From Actinomycetes bacterium (GTDB lineage: Bacteria > Actinomycetota > Actinomycetes > Mycobacteriales > Mycobacteriaceae): a stretch of DNA of 16,336 nt. Positions within the stretch are counted from its first letter, which is position 1. The number at the start of each line of letters is the position of its first letter. The translations under genes and the position numbers were made by a program. This document shows positions 1-11,886 of this stretch, one piece after another. The notes under the pieces were generated by a model. That model was not told the DNA's origin and made no database searches. It was given only the letters and a program-made list of their open reading frames with translations. The DNA lies in contig JAEWRC010000242.1 of the NCBI GenBank assembly GCA_023460175.1, positions 1 to 16,336 on the forward strand. The letters are read 5' to 3'.

Positions 1-1
1 C

Positions 2-454
2 CGCGCCGGCAACACCATGTCACCGGCCGAGGTCGACGCCGTGGTGGTCAACCTGATCGACCGGATCACCCGGCGGATGCGCGCGGCCCAGCGCACCGGC
101 CGCACGGTGACGCTGCGGCTGCGCTTCGACGATTACGGCCGGGCCACCCGCGCCCGCACCCTGTCCCGCGCGACCGCGGCCACCGAACCGATCCTGGCCG
201 CCGCCCGCGCGTTGGTCGCCGACGCCGCGCCGCTGATCGCCCAGCGCGGGCTCACGCTGGTCGGGTTCGCGGTCTCCAACATCGACCGCGGCGGGGCCCA
301 ACAGCTCGAGCTGCCGCTCGACGACGGGGCCGAGCGGTGGGCGATGGATCTCGCCGTCGACGACGTGCGGCGCCGGTTCGGCAATGCCGCGCTGACCCGC
401 GGCGTGCTGCTCGGGCGCGATCCCGGGATCGAGGTGCCGCAGCTACCGGACTAA
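2..454 (+). CDS. dinB: DinB-type Y-family DNA polymerase, C-terminal part (5' truncated by window edge)
   Basis: The frame is open from the first bases of the window, so this is the 3' end of a longer gene; an ATG at 17 is internal. The visible ~150 residues look like the little-finger domain of a translesion DNA polymerase IV. A basic helix (LIDRITRRMR) is followed by the strand pattern TVTLRLRFDDY..TRARTLSRAT, a helix, and GLTLVGFAVSNI. After it comes QLELPL, which fits a beta-clamp binding motif, and then a tail (VDDVRRRFG..ALTRGVLLGRD) common in mycobacterial DinB proteins. The catalytic palm and fingers lie outside the window. From memory, M. smegmatis has a third DinB homologue in this chromosomal neighbourhood, which would fit, but the paralogue cannot be settled here. 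The stop overlaps that of the convergent membrane-protein gene. Confidence 0.78.
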   Translation, partial: RAGNTMSPAEVDAVVVNLIDRITRRMRAAQRTGRTVTLRLRFDDYGRATRARTLSRATAATEPILAAARALVADAAPLIAQRGLTLVGFAVSNIDRGGAQQLELPLDDGAERWAMDLAVDDVRRRFGNAALTRGVLLGRDPGIEVPQLPD

Positions 455-882
455 AGCAGCTGCCCCGCAACGAATCCGGCCAGCAGCACCCCAAAGCCCC
501 CGACCTCGCCGATGATCAGCGCGGCCATCCCGGCGTGCAGCGTGGCGTCCGGGTGGCTGAACTGGTTGGTGGTGTCGCGCTTGGCGCCGTGGACGATGTA
601 GGTCGCGATCGCGAAGACGAAGAAGAACACCAGCACGCCCGCGGCGGTCAGGTTCACCGCCGTCGGCCAGGCGCTCAGTTCGACGAAGACCGCCGCCAGC
701 AGCGTGGCGAACGAGTACAGCAGCGCGGCCCGGTGCGCGATGTCGACGTACGGGTGGGCCAGATGGTTCTCGGCGACCGCCATCTCGCGGTACTTCCAGA
801 TCCCGAGGATCAGTGCCAGCAGGAAGATCAACCCGGCCGCGAGCAGCGTCAGAGTGGTGTCGATTCCCAGGCCGGCATGCAT
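451..882 (-). CDS. Small integral membrane protein, four predicted helices, function unknown
   Basis: This 143-residue protein has four hydrophobic segments at about residues 7-29, 48-70, 75-97 and 114-140, so it should sit in the cytoplasmic membrane. Polar residues conserved-looking in the loops include H44, H50, H98 and H116 in the stretches AHPYVDIAHR, VHGAKRDTTNQF and TLHAG. I do not recognise the family. The ATG at 882 lies 24 bases after the stop of the PHP gene on the same strand, so the two are probably co-transcribed. No strong Shine-Dalgarno sequence is seen. The 3' end is tail to tail with the DinB gene: the bases CTAA at 451-454 contain both stop codons (TAG on minus, TAA on plus). 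Confidence 0.8.
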   Translation of the reverse strand: MHAGLGIDTTLTLLAAGLIFLLALILGIWKYREMAVAENHLAHPYVDIAHRAALLYSFATLLAAVFVELSAWPTAVNLTAAGVLVFFFVFAIATYIVHGAKRDTTNQFSHPDATLHAGMAALIIGEVGGFGVLLAGFVAGQLL

Positions 883-906
883 GAGCGGAGTGTAGCCAGG
901 CCCCGG

Positions 907-1929
907 TCAGCTGCCGGCCCAGGCCAGCAGCTCGTCGGCCGACCAGGTGTTGATGATCCGGTCTTGCGGCACGCCGTTGTCCAGGGCGCGCTGCGCGCCG
1001 AAGCCCAGGAAGTCCAGCTGCCCGGGGGCGTGCGCGTCGGTGTCGACGGAGAAGTTGCAGCCGATCTCCAACGCCAGCTTCATCAGCCGCGACGGCGGAT
1101 CGCGGCGCTCGGGGCGGGAGTTGATCTCCACCGCGGTGCCGTGCTCGCGGCAGGCGGTGAACACCTTCTCGGCGTCGAACTTGGACTCGGGTCGTTTCCC
1201 GCGCCCGCCCTCGACCAGCCGGCCGGTGCAGTGGCCCAGCACCGCCACCCGGTGGTGCGACACCGCCCGCACCATGCGCCGCGTCATCGCGGGTGCGTCC
1301 ATCGCCAGCTTCGAGTGCACGCTGGCCACCACCACGTCGAGCCGGTCGAGCAGCCCGGGTTCCTGATCCAGCGTGCCGTCCTCGAGGATGTCGACCTCGA
1401 TGCCGGTGAGGATGCGCATCGGCGCAAACTGTTCGCGCAGTTCGTCGATGACGTCGAGTTGGTGGCGCAGCCGGTCGGGTGAGAGGCCGTTGGCGATCCG
1501 CAGCCGCGGCGAGTGGTCGGTCAGCGCGCAGTACTCGTGGCCCAGCGCCTGGGCCGTGGCCATCATCTCCTCGATCGGCGCCGAGCCGTCGGACCAGTTG
1601 GAGTGCAGGTGCAGATCGCCCTTCAGCGCGGTGCGGATGTCGCCGCCACCGAGATCCTTTGCATTGCTGCGTAATTCGACGAGAGTGTCGGGTTCGACGC
1701 CCGACCAGGCCTGGGCGATGACCTTCGCCGTCTTGGGTCCGATCCCGGGCAGCGACTGCCAACCGTCGGTGCGGCCGAGCTTCTCGCGCTGCGCGTCGCT
1801 GAGACCGTCGACGATGTCGGCGGCGTTGCGGTAGGCCATCACCCGACGGCTGTCCTCCCGCGCGCGGTCCTTGTAGTAGGCGATCTCGCGCAGGACGGCG
1901 GCCGGATCCAGTGGTGCCATGCTTTCCAT
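907..1929 (-). CDS. Helix-hairpin-helix plus PHP-domain metal-dependent phosphoesterase (PolX C-terminal-like, Rv3856c-type)
   Basis: This 340-residue protein starts with a helical segment and a helix-hairpin-helix DNA-binding motif (LPGIGPKTAKVI, residues 60-71). A full PHP domain follows, with all expected metal ligands visible: D105-x-H107-x-H109, T137-D138-H139, E178, H205, H233 and D298-x-H300. PHP domains are phosphoesterases or exonucleases. In bacterial PolX the order is HhH, polymerase palm, PHP, but here the palm is missing, so this is a PHP protein and not a polymerase. Gene content matches Rv3856c of M. tuberculosis, which also lies near gltD. ATG codons at 1929 and 1920 are both possible; the first has a G-rich site (GGGCGGGG) 4-5 bases upstream. 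It is the first gene of a likely pair with the membrane protein. The substrate is unknown. Confidence 0.88.
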   Translation of the reverse strand: MESMAPLDPAAVLREIAYYKDRAREDSRRVMAYRNAADIVDGLSDAQREKLGRTDGWQSLPGIGPKTAKVIAQAWSGVEPDTLVELRSNAKDLGGGDIRTALKGDLHLHSNWSDGSAPIEEMMATAQALGHEYCALTDHSPRLRIANGLSPDRLRHQLDVIDELREQFAPMRILTGIEVDILEDGTLDQEPGLLDRLDVVVASVHSKLAMDAPAMTRRMVRAVSHHRVAVLGHCTGRLVEGGRGKRPESKFDAEKVFTACREHGTAVEINSRPERRDPPSRLMKLALEIGCNFSVDTDAHAPGQLDFLGFGAQRALDNGVPQDRIINTWSADELLAWAGS

Positions 1930-2020
1930 AGTGCCCCGCCCTTCGGCGAGCGCCGCCAGGGCGTATTCCAGCGAGCAAACTCGAAAACAATTACGCGGAC
2001 GTCAGCACCGGATGCCCCGA

Positions 2021-2034
2021 GGCGGCCAGCCGCC
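2021..2034 (-). terminator. Short GC hairpin after small ORF, possible terminator
   Basis: GGCGG-CCAG-CCGCC can form a 5-bp stem with a four-base loop directly after the TGA of the 46-residue ORF. No T-tract follows on the minus strand, so it would be a non-canonical terminator at best. Confidence 0.25.
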
Positions 2035-2035
2035 G

Positions 2036-2176
2036 TCAGACTCCGTAGCGGAGGATCTCGGCCCGGGTCACCAGCCGCTCGTGCTTGGCCGGGAATTCAC
2101 GACTTTTCATGGGGTGCCGGAACAATGACCAGGCGATTCGCCCCACCCGCGAGCGGGTTAGTGGGTTGACATGCAC
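2036..2176 (-). CDS. Small basic protein of 46 residues, hypothetical (possible Rv3857c position equivalent)
   Basis: A GTG at 2174-2176 opens a 46-codon frame ending in TGA at 2036-2038. An AGGAG ribosome site (2185-2189) lies 8 bases upstream, an ideal spacing. An in-frame GTG at 2183-2185 would give 49 residues but overlaps that site. The product begins MHVNPLTRSRVGRIAW and ends HERLVTRAEILRYGV; it is basic, with 9 Arg and 2 Lys, and has no membrane segment. It sits alone in the 390-base gap between gltD and the PHP gene, the place where M. tuberculosis has the short gene Rv3857c. I do not know that sequence well enough to claim orthology. High-GC DNA produces many chance frames, so the main support is the ribosome site and the position. 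Confidence 0.45.
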   Translation of the reverse strand: MHVNPLTRSRVGRIAWSLFRHPMKSREFPAKHERLVTRAEILRYGV

Positions 2177-2236
2177 TGCTATCACTCCTGCGGTCGTTTT
2201 AGCTGGACCGAGCCCCTACCATACCGCAACGCCCGG

Positions 2237-2257
2237 TGTGATGTATTTAACATCGCA
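2237..2257. promoter_or_regulatory. AT-centred inverted repeat upstream of the small ORF
   Basis: TGTGATGT-ATTTA-ACATCGCA is an inverted repeat of two 8-base arms with one G-T mismatch and a 5-base AT spacer. It stands out in a GC-rich setting. It lies 66 bases after the gltD stop and about 60 bases before the 46-residue ORF on the minus strand. It could be a dimeric regulator site for the small gene, or a small hairpin. No clear -35/-10 pair was found beside it. Confidence 0.35.
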
Positions 2258-2322
2258 GATCCGGCAAAGCCGCAGAGGCGCGCCGACAAATGGGGCAGAT
2301 GATTCAGGAGTGACGGGTGTGA

Positions 2323-8367
<6,045 letters not shown>

Positions 8368-8371
<4 letters not shown>

Positions 8372-8409
8372 CCGCGAACCCACCCGAATCCGTTCGGGAA
8401 GAGCCTCAT
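8368..8409 (-). CDS. Possible 13-codon upstream ORF coupled to gltB
   Basis: ATG at 8407-8409 opens MRLFPNGFGWVRG, and its TGA shares two bases with the gltB ATG (ATGA). An AAGAG stretch lies a few bases upstream. A frame this short can arise by chance, so the overlap geometry is the only support. Confidence 0.2.
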
Positions 8410-8556
8410 CAGCTCTTCGTGTGCTGTTCAGAGCCTGCGCCGCATCCCGGAAGGTAGCGGTGCGGACCCCTTCGGTCTCATATGTCGTGACCCCGACCTG
8501 TTCCGAGATGGTCCGTGGGGCCGTGCAGCACTGAACGGCGGCCCGATCAACAGGTC

Positions 8557-8602
8557 ACAACAAGTTGTAAAAAGATAAAGCAAAAACCGCCCCCTGCGCC
8601 AA
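8557..8602 (-). promoter_or_regulatory. Candidate proximal gltB promoter with palindrome at the start site
   Basis: On the minus strand TTGGCG (8597-8602) and TATCTT (8572-8577, fitting the mycobacterial TANNNT -10) are separated by 19 bases, longer than ideal. Just downstream, where transcription would begin, lies the inverted repeat ACAAC-TT-GTTGT (8557-8568). A palindrome at that place would suit a repressor of gltBD. It does not match the GlnR box I know (GTNAC-N6-GNAAC). Confidence 0.3.
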
Positions 8603-8613
8603 CTTAGTGCAGC

Positions 8614-8682
8614 CTAACTAGCTATTTGCCCGATCTTGGTCCGCATCGGCCGTCCGACAGCCCGCGTGGGCACGAATTCCAT
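8614..8682 (-). CDS. Possible 22-codon leader ORF upstream of gltB
   Basis: ATG at 8680-8682 opens a 22-residue frame (MEFVPTRAVGRPMRTKIGQIAS) ending in TAG. AGAGG at 8687-8691 lies 4 bases upstream. It starts about 20 bases after a promoter-like pair. No run of one amino acid suggests classical attenuation. Chance occurrence is quite possible. Confidence 0.22.
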   Translation of the reverse strand: MEFVPTRAVGRPMRTKIGQIAS

Positions 8683-8702
8683 TGCACCTCTGCATATTTG
8701 AC

Positions 8703-8731
8703 CCTCTATCGCGGCAGTCCTCGCAGGTCAA
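8703..8731 (-). promoter_or_regulatory. Candidate distal gltB promoter
   Basis: TTGACC (8726-8731) and TAGAGG (8703-8708) are separated by exactly 17 bases on the minus strand. The -35 matches the sigma-A consensus at 5 of 6 positions; the -10 is weak. A start site here would give gltB a leader of over 300 bases containing both small ORFs. Confidence 0.28.
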
Positions 8732-8979
8732 TCACGAAGGGCGCCACACCCGCCGTCCCTTAGAAAATTTGCTGGCAGCGGGCAATTCGGCGGTTCGGCG
8801 CGTGTGATTCACCACAGCGGAATCCGCGGCCCACCGGCCCTCTCGGACCAGATTTCGCTGGTAGCCCACCGGTTCTGGACGGTTCACGCCCCTCAGCACC
8901 ACCTCGGCGCCCCGTTTCGCCTACCGGGTCGAGGTTTTGCAGAAAGTTAGGCCGATTCTTAGAGACGGCAATTTCGGAC

Positions 8980-9063
8980 CCGACAGCGAGCGAGACCGCG
9001 GCTACCCCTCGACGGTGGTCGCATCCGATCCACCCATCAAGCCGCGGTCTCGGCTCGCGTCGG
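8980..9063. repeat. Large inverted repeat with nested hairpin, possible structured RNA or terminator
   Basis: Three paired segments stack into one long stem: 8980-8984 with 9059-9063, 8986-8991 with 9053-9058, and 8992-9003 with 9040-9051. That is 23 base pairs with only A8985 and G9052 bulged out. The 36-base loop folds again: 9014-9021 pairs with 9026-9034 (8 bp, T9029 bulged, loop CATC). The element lies about 95 bases beyond the whiB6 stop. No T-tract follows on either strand, so it is not a standard intrinsic terminator. It could be a structured RNA, a recombination or mobile-element end pair, or a terminator of whiB6. The pairing can be read directly; its function is unknown. Confidence 0.7.
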
Positions 9064-9156
9064 CCCGACCCTCCCCCGAATGAGCCTGCCCGACTGGCCC
9101 TCTCAGGATCGGCGCAGCGATCACCGGGGGCACGCGTAGTGCGCTACCTGCATCCG

Positions 9157-9510
9157 CTACTCGGCCGAGCAGGCCCGTTCACCCTCGTCGGGTTCGGTGA
9201 AACGGCGCCGGCGCGACTTGCGGACCGGGTAGCCGCCGCGTTCGGCCAGCGACCGCAGCTGACGCAGGGCGAAGGAGCGCCCGCGTCCGGACTCGGGGAT
9301 CGCGATGCCGGCCCAGATTCCCTCGGCACCCGGGGTCTCGACGGCGTCGCGCGCGCAGATCCAGCGCCGGGGGCAGGTCCGACAGGTGGCCTTGGCGGCC
9401 TCGTCGGCCGACGCGGTCCAGCGGTCCGGGTCGTTCACGCACACGCCGACCACGTCGTAGAGCGGGACGCCGTGCTGCGCGGGATGACCCGAGTTCAGTG
9501 CGCTTGTCAT
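9157..9510 (-). CDS. whiB6: WhiB6, iron-sulfur WhiB-like transcription regulator
   Basis: This 117-residue protein has the WhiB ligand pattern C24, C43, C46, C52 (C-x18-C-x2-C-x5-C), which holds a 4Fe-4S cluster sensitive to oxygen and nitric oxide. A GIWAG turn follows at 64-68, then a basic C-terminal region (KSRRRR). The body (GVC..DPDRW..., TC..CPRRW.CARDAVE..GAEG.WAG..IPESGR.R.FAL.QLRSLAER.GYPVR) agrees closely with M. tuberculosis WhiB6 (Rv3862c, 116 aa) as I recall it, and only the N-terminus differs. WhiB6 binds the principal sigma factor and tunes ESX-1 genes in M. tuberculosis and M. marinum. Here no ESX-1 gene is nearby. AGAGGA lies 5-6 bases before the ATG. It is divergent from the ParA-like gene. 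Confidence 0.95.
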   Translation of the reverse strand: MTSALNSGHPAQHGVPLYDVVGVCVNDPDRWTASADEAAKATCRTCPRRWICARDAVETPGAEGIWAGIAIPESGRGRSFALRQLRSLAERGGYPVRKSRRRRFTEPDEGERACSAE

Positions 9511-9542
9511 GAGGGTTCCTCTCGTAGGAGCTCGATGCCGAA

Positions 9543-9585
9543 ACCGTAGCAGTAATTTCCGTAGCGGTGCAACTGTTTGCGTAGC
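9543..9585 (-). promoter_or_regulatory. whiB6 promoter with three CGTAGC direct repeats
   Basis: On the minus strand TTGCAC (9567-9572) and TACGGT (9543-9548, TANNNT type) are 18 bases apart, predicting a start site about 25-30 bases before the whiB6 ATG. Read on the plus strand, CCGTAGC occurs at 9544-9550 and 9559-9565, and GCGTAGC at 9579-9585. The copies overlap the -10, the spacer and the region just upstream of the -35. Such placement is typical of a regulator operator. The motif does not fit the PhoP, CRP or IdeR sites I know. Confidence 0.5.
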
Positions 9586-9715
9586 AGCGGCTTTGTCACG
9601 CGGCGTCGGCGGAGGCTCCCATTACGCCAGGCAGTGCGCCATGGCTGCCCGCGCTCACCACCAAAGCCCACCCAAGGCGCTGCTGCTTTTCGCAGTAAAA
9701 ACGCAGCTCATGACC

Positions 9716-9751
9716 GTAGCGGCGCTGCGGAATTGTTATCGGCGCCGCTAC
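9716..9751. promoter_or_regulatory. 10-bp perfect inverted repeat upstream of the ParA-like operon
   Basis: GTAGCGGCGC (9716-9725) and GCGCCGCTAC (9742-9751) are perfect inverse copies around a 16-base AT-richer spacer. The left arm is part of CCGTAGCGGCGC, which matches the whiB6 promoter copy CCGTAGCGGTGC (9559-9570) at 11 of 12 positions. This suggests one regulator acts on both divergent units. The site lies about 100 bases before the GTG of the ATPase gene. A plain hairpin in the leader is the other reading. Confidence 0.5.
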
Positions 9752-9851
9752 AGGCCGGTGCGGCTTGTCGGGGTTCGAGGCCGATGGTCGATACTGGGAC
9801 GACGCGCCGTCGTGGCATCCGGCGCAGCTCACCCCGAGGAGGACCACTGCA

Positions 9852-11051
9852 GTGACCGAGCGTGAAGACTTTCTCCGTGATCGTCAGTCCGGTCCGCCGC
9901 AGCACCCGGCTTCGCCTGCCGACGACGGCCCGCCCACCGAGCAATGGACGATGCCCCCGAACGACCAGTGGCCCGCGCCGCCCGCGCCCCCGGCCAGCGG
10001 CCAACCCGGGTTTCCGCCACCCCCGCAGCCCGCGCCCCACCAGCCCCCGCCGGCGCAACAGCCCCCGGCGCAACATCCCGGCCCGCAGCAGGCCGGCCCG
10101 CCACCCTGGCTCGACTTCGGCGGCACCCCGCCCGCGCCGCCGCGCAAACCCCGCCCGACCAGCGGTTGGCGCCGGGCCGTCCACGTCGCCACCTTCGGGC
10201 TGATCAACCTCGGACCGTCGAAGGCCGAGCGCCGCGCCGACCAGTTGAAGGCCATCATCCAGGCGCCGTTGCGCAGCTACTACAAGGTGGGCGTGCTGGG
10301 CAAGGGCGGCGTGGGCAAGACCTCGGTGGCCGCCAGCGTCGGGTCCGTGTTCGCCGAGTTGCGTCCGGCCGACCGGGTGGTCGCCATCGACGCCGACACC
10401 GCCTTCGGCCGCCTCGGCAGCCGGGTCGACCCCACGGCACGCGGCTCCTACTGGGAACTGGCCGGGGACCGCAACCTGGAGTCGTTCGCGGATCTGAAGG
10501 CCCGCATCGGCAGCAACGCCGCCGGCCTGTACGTGCTGGCCGGCGAGCCCGCCAGCACCCGGCGCCGCGTCCTGGACCCGGCGATCTACCGGGAGGCCGC
10601 CCTGCGGCTGGACCGGCACTTCACCATCTCGATCATCGACTGCGGCTCCACCATGGACGCCCCGGTCACCCAGGAGGCCCTGCGCGACCTCGACGCCCTG
10701 ATCGTCGTCTCCTCCCCGTGGGCCGACGGCGCCGGCGCGGCCGCGCAGACCATGGAGTGGCTGGCCAACCACGGGATGAGCGAGCTGCTGCGCCGCACCG
10801 TCGTGGTCCTCAACGACTCCGACGGCCACGCCGACAAGAAGACGAAAGCCGCGCTGTCCCAACAGTTCACCAGCCGCGGGCAGGTGGTCGTCGAGGTACC
10901 CTTCGATCCGCACCTGCGCCCCGGCGGGGTCATCGACGTCACCCGGGAGATGGCTCCGGCCACCCGCTTGCGCTTCCTCGAGATCACCGCCGCCATCGCC
11001 GGGCATTTTTCGGTGGTGCCCCCACATTCCGTTCCCGGCGAAGCGAATTGA
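9852..11051 (+). CDS. Proline-rich ParA/MinD-like ATPase of the ESX-associated Rv3860/EspI type
   Basis: The start is the GTG at 9852: GAGGAGGA (9836-9843) lies 8 bases before it, while an earlier in-frame ATG at 9765 has no such site. The 399-residue product has a disordered Pro/Gln/Ala-rich N-terminus (about 14-100), a conserved-looking linker (GWRRAVHVATFGLINLGPS), and a ParA/MinD ATPase domain. That domain has the deviant Walker A KGGVGKTS (151-158), VVAIDAD (176-182) and a Walker B-like IIDCG. This architecture is that of the ESX-linked ATPases Rv3860, EspI (Rv3876) and Rv3888c. Length is closest to Rv3860, about 390 aa, and in M. tuberculosis Rv3860 also lies between gltB and the ESX genes. 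EspI tunes ESX-1 secretion in response to ATP level; the role of the Rv3860 type is unknown. It heads an operon with the thioesterase-like gene. Confidence 0.85.
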   Translation: MTEREDFLRDRQSGPPQHPASPADDGPPTEQWTMPPNDQWPAPPAPPASGQPGFPPPPQPAPHQPPPAQQPPAQHPGPQQAGPPPWLDFGGTPPAPPRKPRPTSGWRRAVHVATFGLINLGPSKAERRADQLKAIIQAPLRSYYKVGVLGKGGVGKTSVAASVGSVFAELRPADRVVAIDADTAFGRLGSRVDPTARGSYWELAGDRNLESFADLKARIGSNAAGLYVLAGEPASTRRRVLDPAIYREAALRLDRHFTISIIDCGSTMDAPVTQEALRDLDALIVVSSPWADGAGAAAQTMEWLANHGMSELLRRTVVVLNDSDGHADKKTKAALSQQFTSRGQVVVEVPFDPHLRPGGVIDVTREMAPATRLRFLEITAAIAGHFSVVPPHSVPGEAN

Positions 11052-11056
11052 GCGCC

Positions 11057-11884
11057 ATGACTGATCAGCTGGATGCCATCTTCACCGTCGACGGGGACAG
11101 CTACGTGCCCAGCGGCCTCGCCCGCGGACCGTGGGGCGAGACCATGGCGGGCCAGATCGTCGGCGGCCTGCTGGGATGGGCCCTGGATCAGCACGGGGAT
11201 CCCCAGTTGCAACCGGCGCGGTTCACCGTGGACCTGATGCGGCCGGTTTTCCTGCGGCCGGTCCAGATCCGCACGCTGGTGCAGCGGGAAGGCCGGCGGC
11301 TCAAGCTCGTCGACGCCACCCTGATGCAGGACGGCCAACCCGTCGCGCGGGCCAGCGCGCTCTTCCTGCGCCGCGGCGATCACCCGGAGGGCAGGGTGTG
11401 GACGTCCCCGGTCAGCATGCCCGCGCCGCCGCAGAGCCTCGACGGCATGCCGGTCGAGTTGCCATTCCATCTGTGGTCCTACAACGACAGCGGCGACGAC
11501 GGCCGCCCCGGCCTGGTGCCGGACCTGTGGCAGCAGGGGGACACTCAGAAGTTCGCGTGGGTGCGGTTGGCGCGCCCCCTCGTCGCCGGCCACCCGGTGA
11601 CGCCCTTCACCCGCGCCGCGTTCATCGGGGACGTGACGAGCTCGCTGACCCATTGGGGCACCGGCGGTTTGCGCTACATCAACGCCGACTACACGGTCAC
11701 GCTGAGCCGGCTCCCGGTCGGCGACTTCGTCGGCCTCGCGGCGCAGAGCCATTTCGGGGACGACGGGGTCGCCACGGGCTCGGCGACGCTGTTCGACGCC
11801 GACGGGCCGATCGGCACCAGCCTCGCCGTCGCCCTGGCGCAGCCGGCCGACGCGTTCCGACCGCCGCACTTGTTCACGCCGTAG
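11057..11884 (+). CDS. Thioesterase-like (TesB/double-hotdog) protein
   Basis: The ATG at 11057 lies 5 bases after the stop of the ATPase gene, so the two are translationally coupled; the ribosome site itself is weak. The 275-residue product shows two hotdog folds, as in the acyl-CoA thioesterase II family. The first has WGETMAGQIVGGLLGWAL, PARFTVDLMRPVFLRPVQI and LVDATLMQDGQPVARASALFLR. The second runs from about residue 190, with FIGDVTSSLTHWG, YINADYTVTLSRLP and GVATGSATLFDADGPIGTSL. Such proteins hydrolyse acyl-CoA thioesters in the cytoplasm. I cannot point to the catalytic residues with certainty, so activity and chain length are open. Its stop is 2 bases from that of the convergent eccA gene. 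Confidence 0.8.
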   Translation: MTDQLDAIFTVDGDSYVPSGLARGPWGETMAGQIVGGLLGWALDQHGDPQLQPARFTVDLMRPVFLRPVQIRTLVQREGRRLKLVDATLMQDGQPVARASALFLRRGDHPEGRVWTSPVSMPAPPQSLDGMPVELPFHLWSYNDSGDDGRPGLVPDLWQQGDTQKFAWVRLARPLVAGHPVTPFTRAAFIGDVTSSLTHWGTGGLRYINADYTVTLSRLPVGDFVGLAAQSHFGDDGVATGSATLFDADGPIGTSLAVALAQPADAFRPPHLFTP

Positions 11885-11886
11885 GG

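Larger units (their letters stand above)
8372..9156. other. Gene-poor interval between gltB and whiB6
   Basis: I find no convincing protein gene of ordinary size in these ~785 bases on either strand, and no tRNA or insertion-sequence remnant. What it holds is: the candidate gltB leader with tiny ORFs and promoter-like sequences (8368-8731), a stretch without recognised signals (about 8735-8979), and the large inverted repeat at 8980-9063. In M. tuberculosis the space between gltB and whiB6 is occupied by Rv3860 and Rv3861. Here a Rv3860-type gene instead lies on the other side of whiB6. Confidence 0.6.

Noticed and set aside
8604..8620. TTAGTGCAGCCTAACTA as an IdeR iron box
   Set aside because: Only about 12 of 19 positions fit the consensus, and the downstream half CCTAA is missing.
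9134..9147. GTAG-TGCG-CTAC palindrome just beyond the whiB6 stop as a terminator
   Set aside because: A 4-bp stem without a T-tract is too weak to call.
9139..9549. Plus-strand frame opposite whiB6
   Set aside because: The minus frame is a clear WhiB6 with all four Cys; the plus frame is low in recognisable structure and lacks a ribosome site.
9765..9851. N-terminal extension of the ParA-like protein from the ATG at 9765
   Set aside because: The GTG at 9852 has a strong GAGGAGGA site 8 bases upstream and gives a length near Rv3860; the ATG has no such site.
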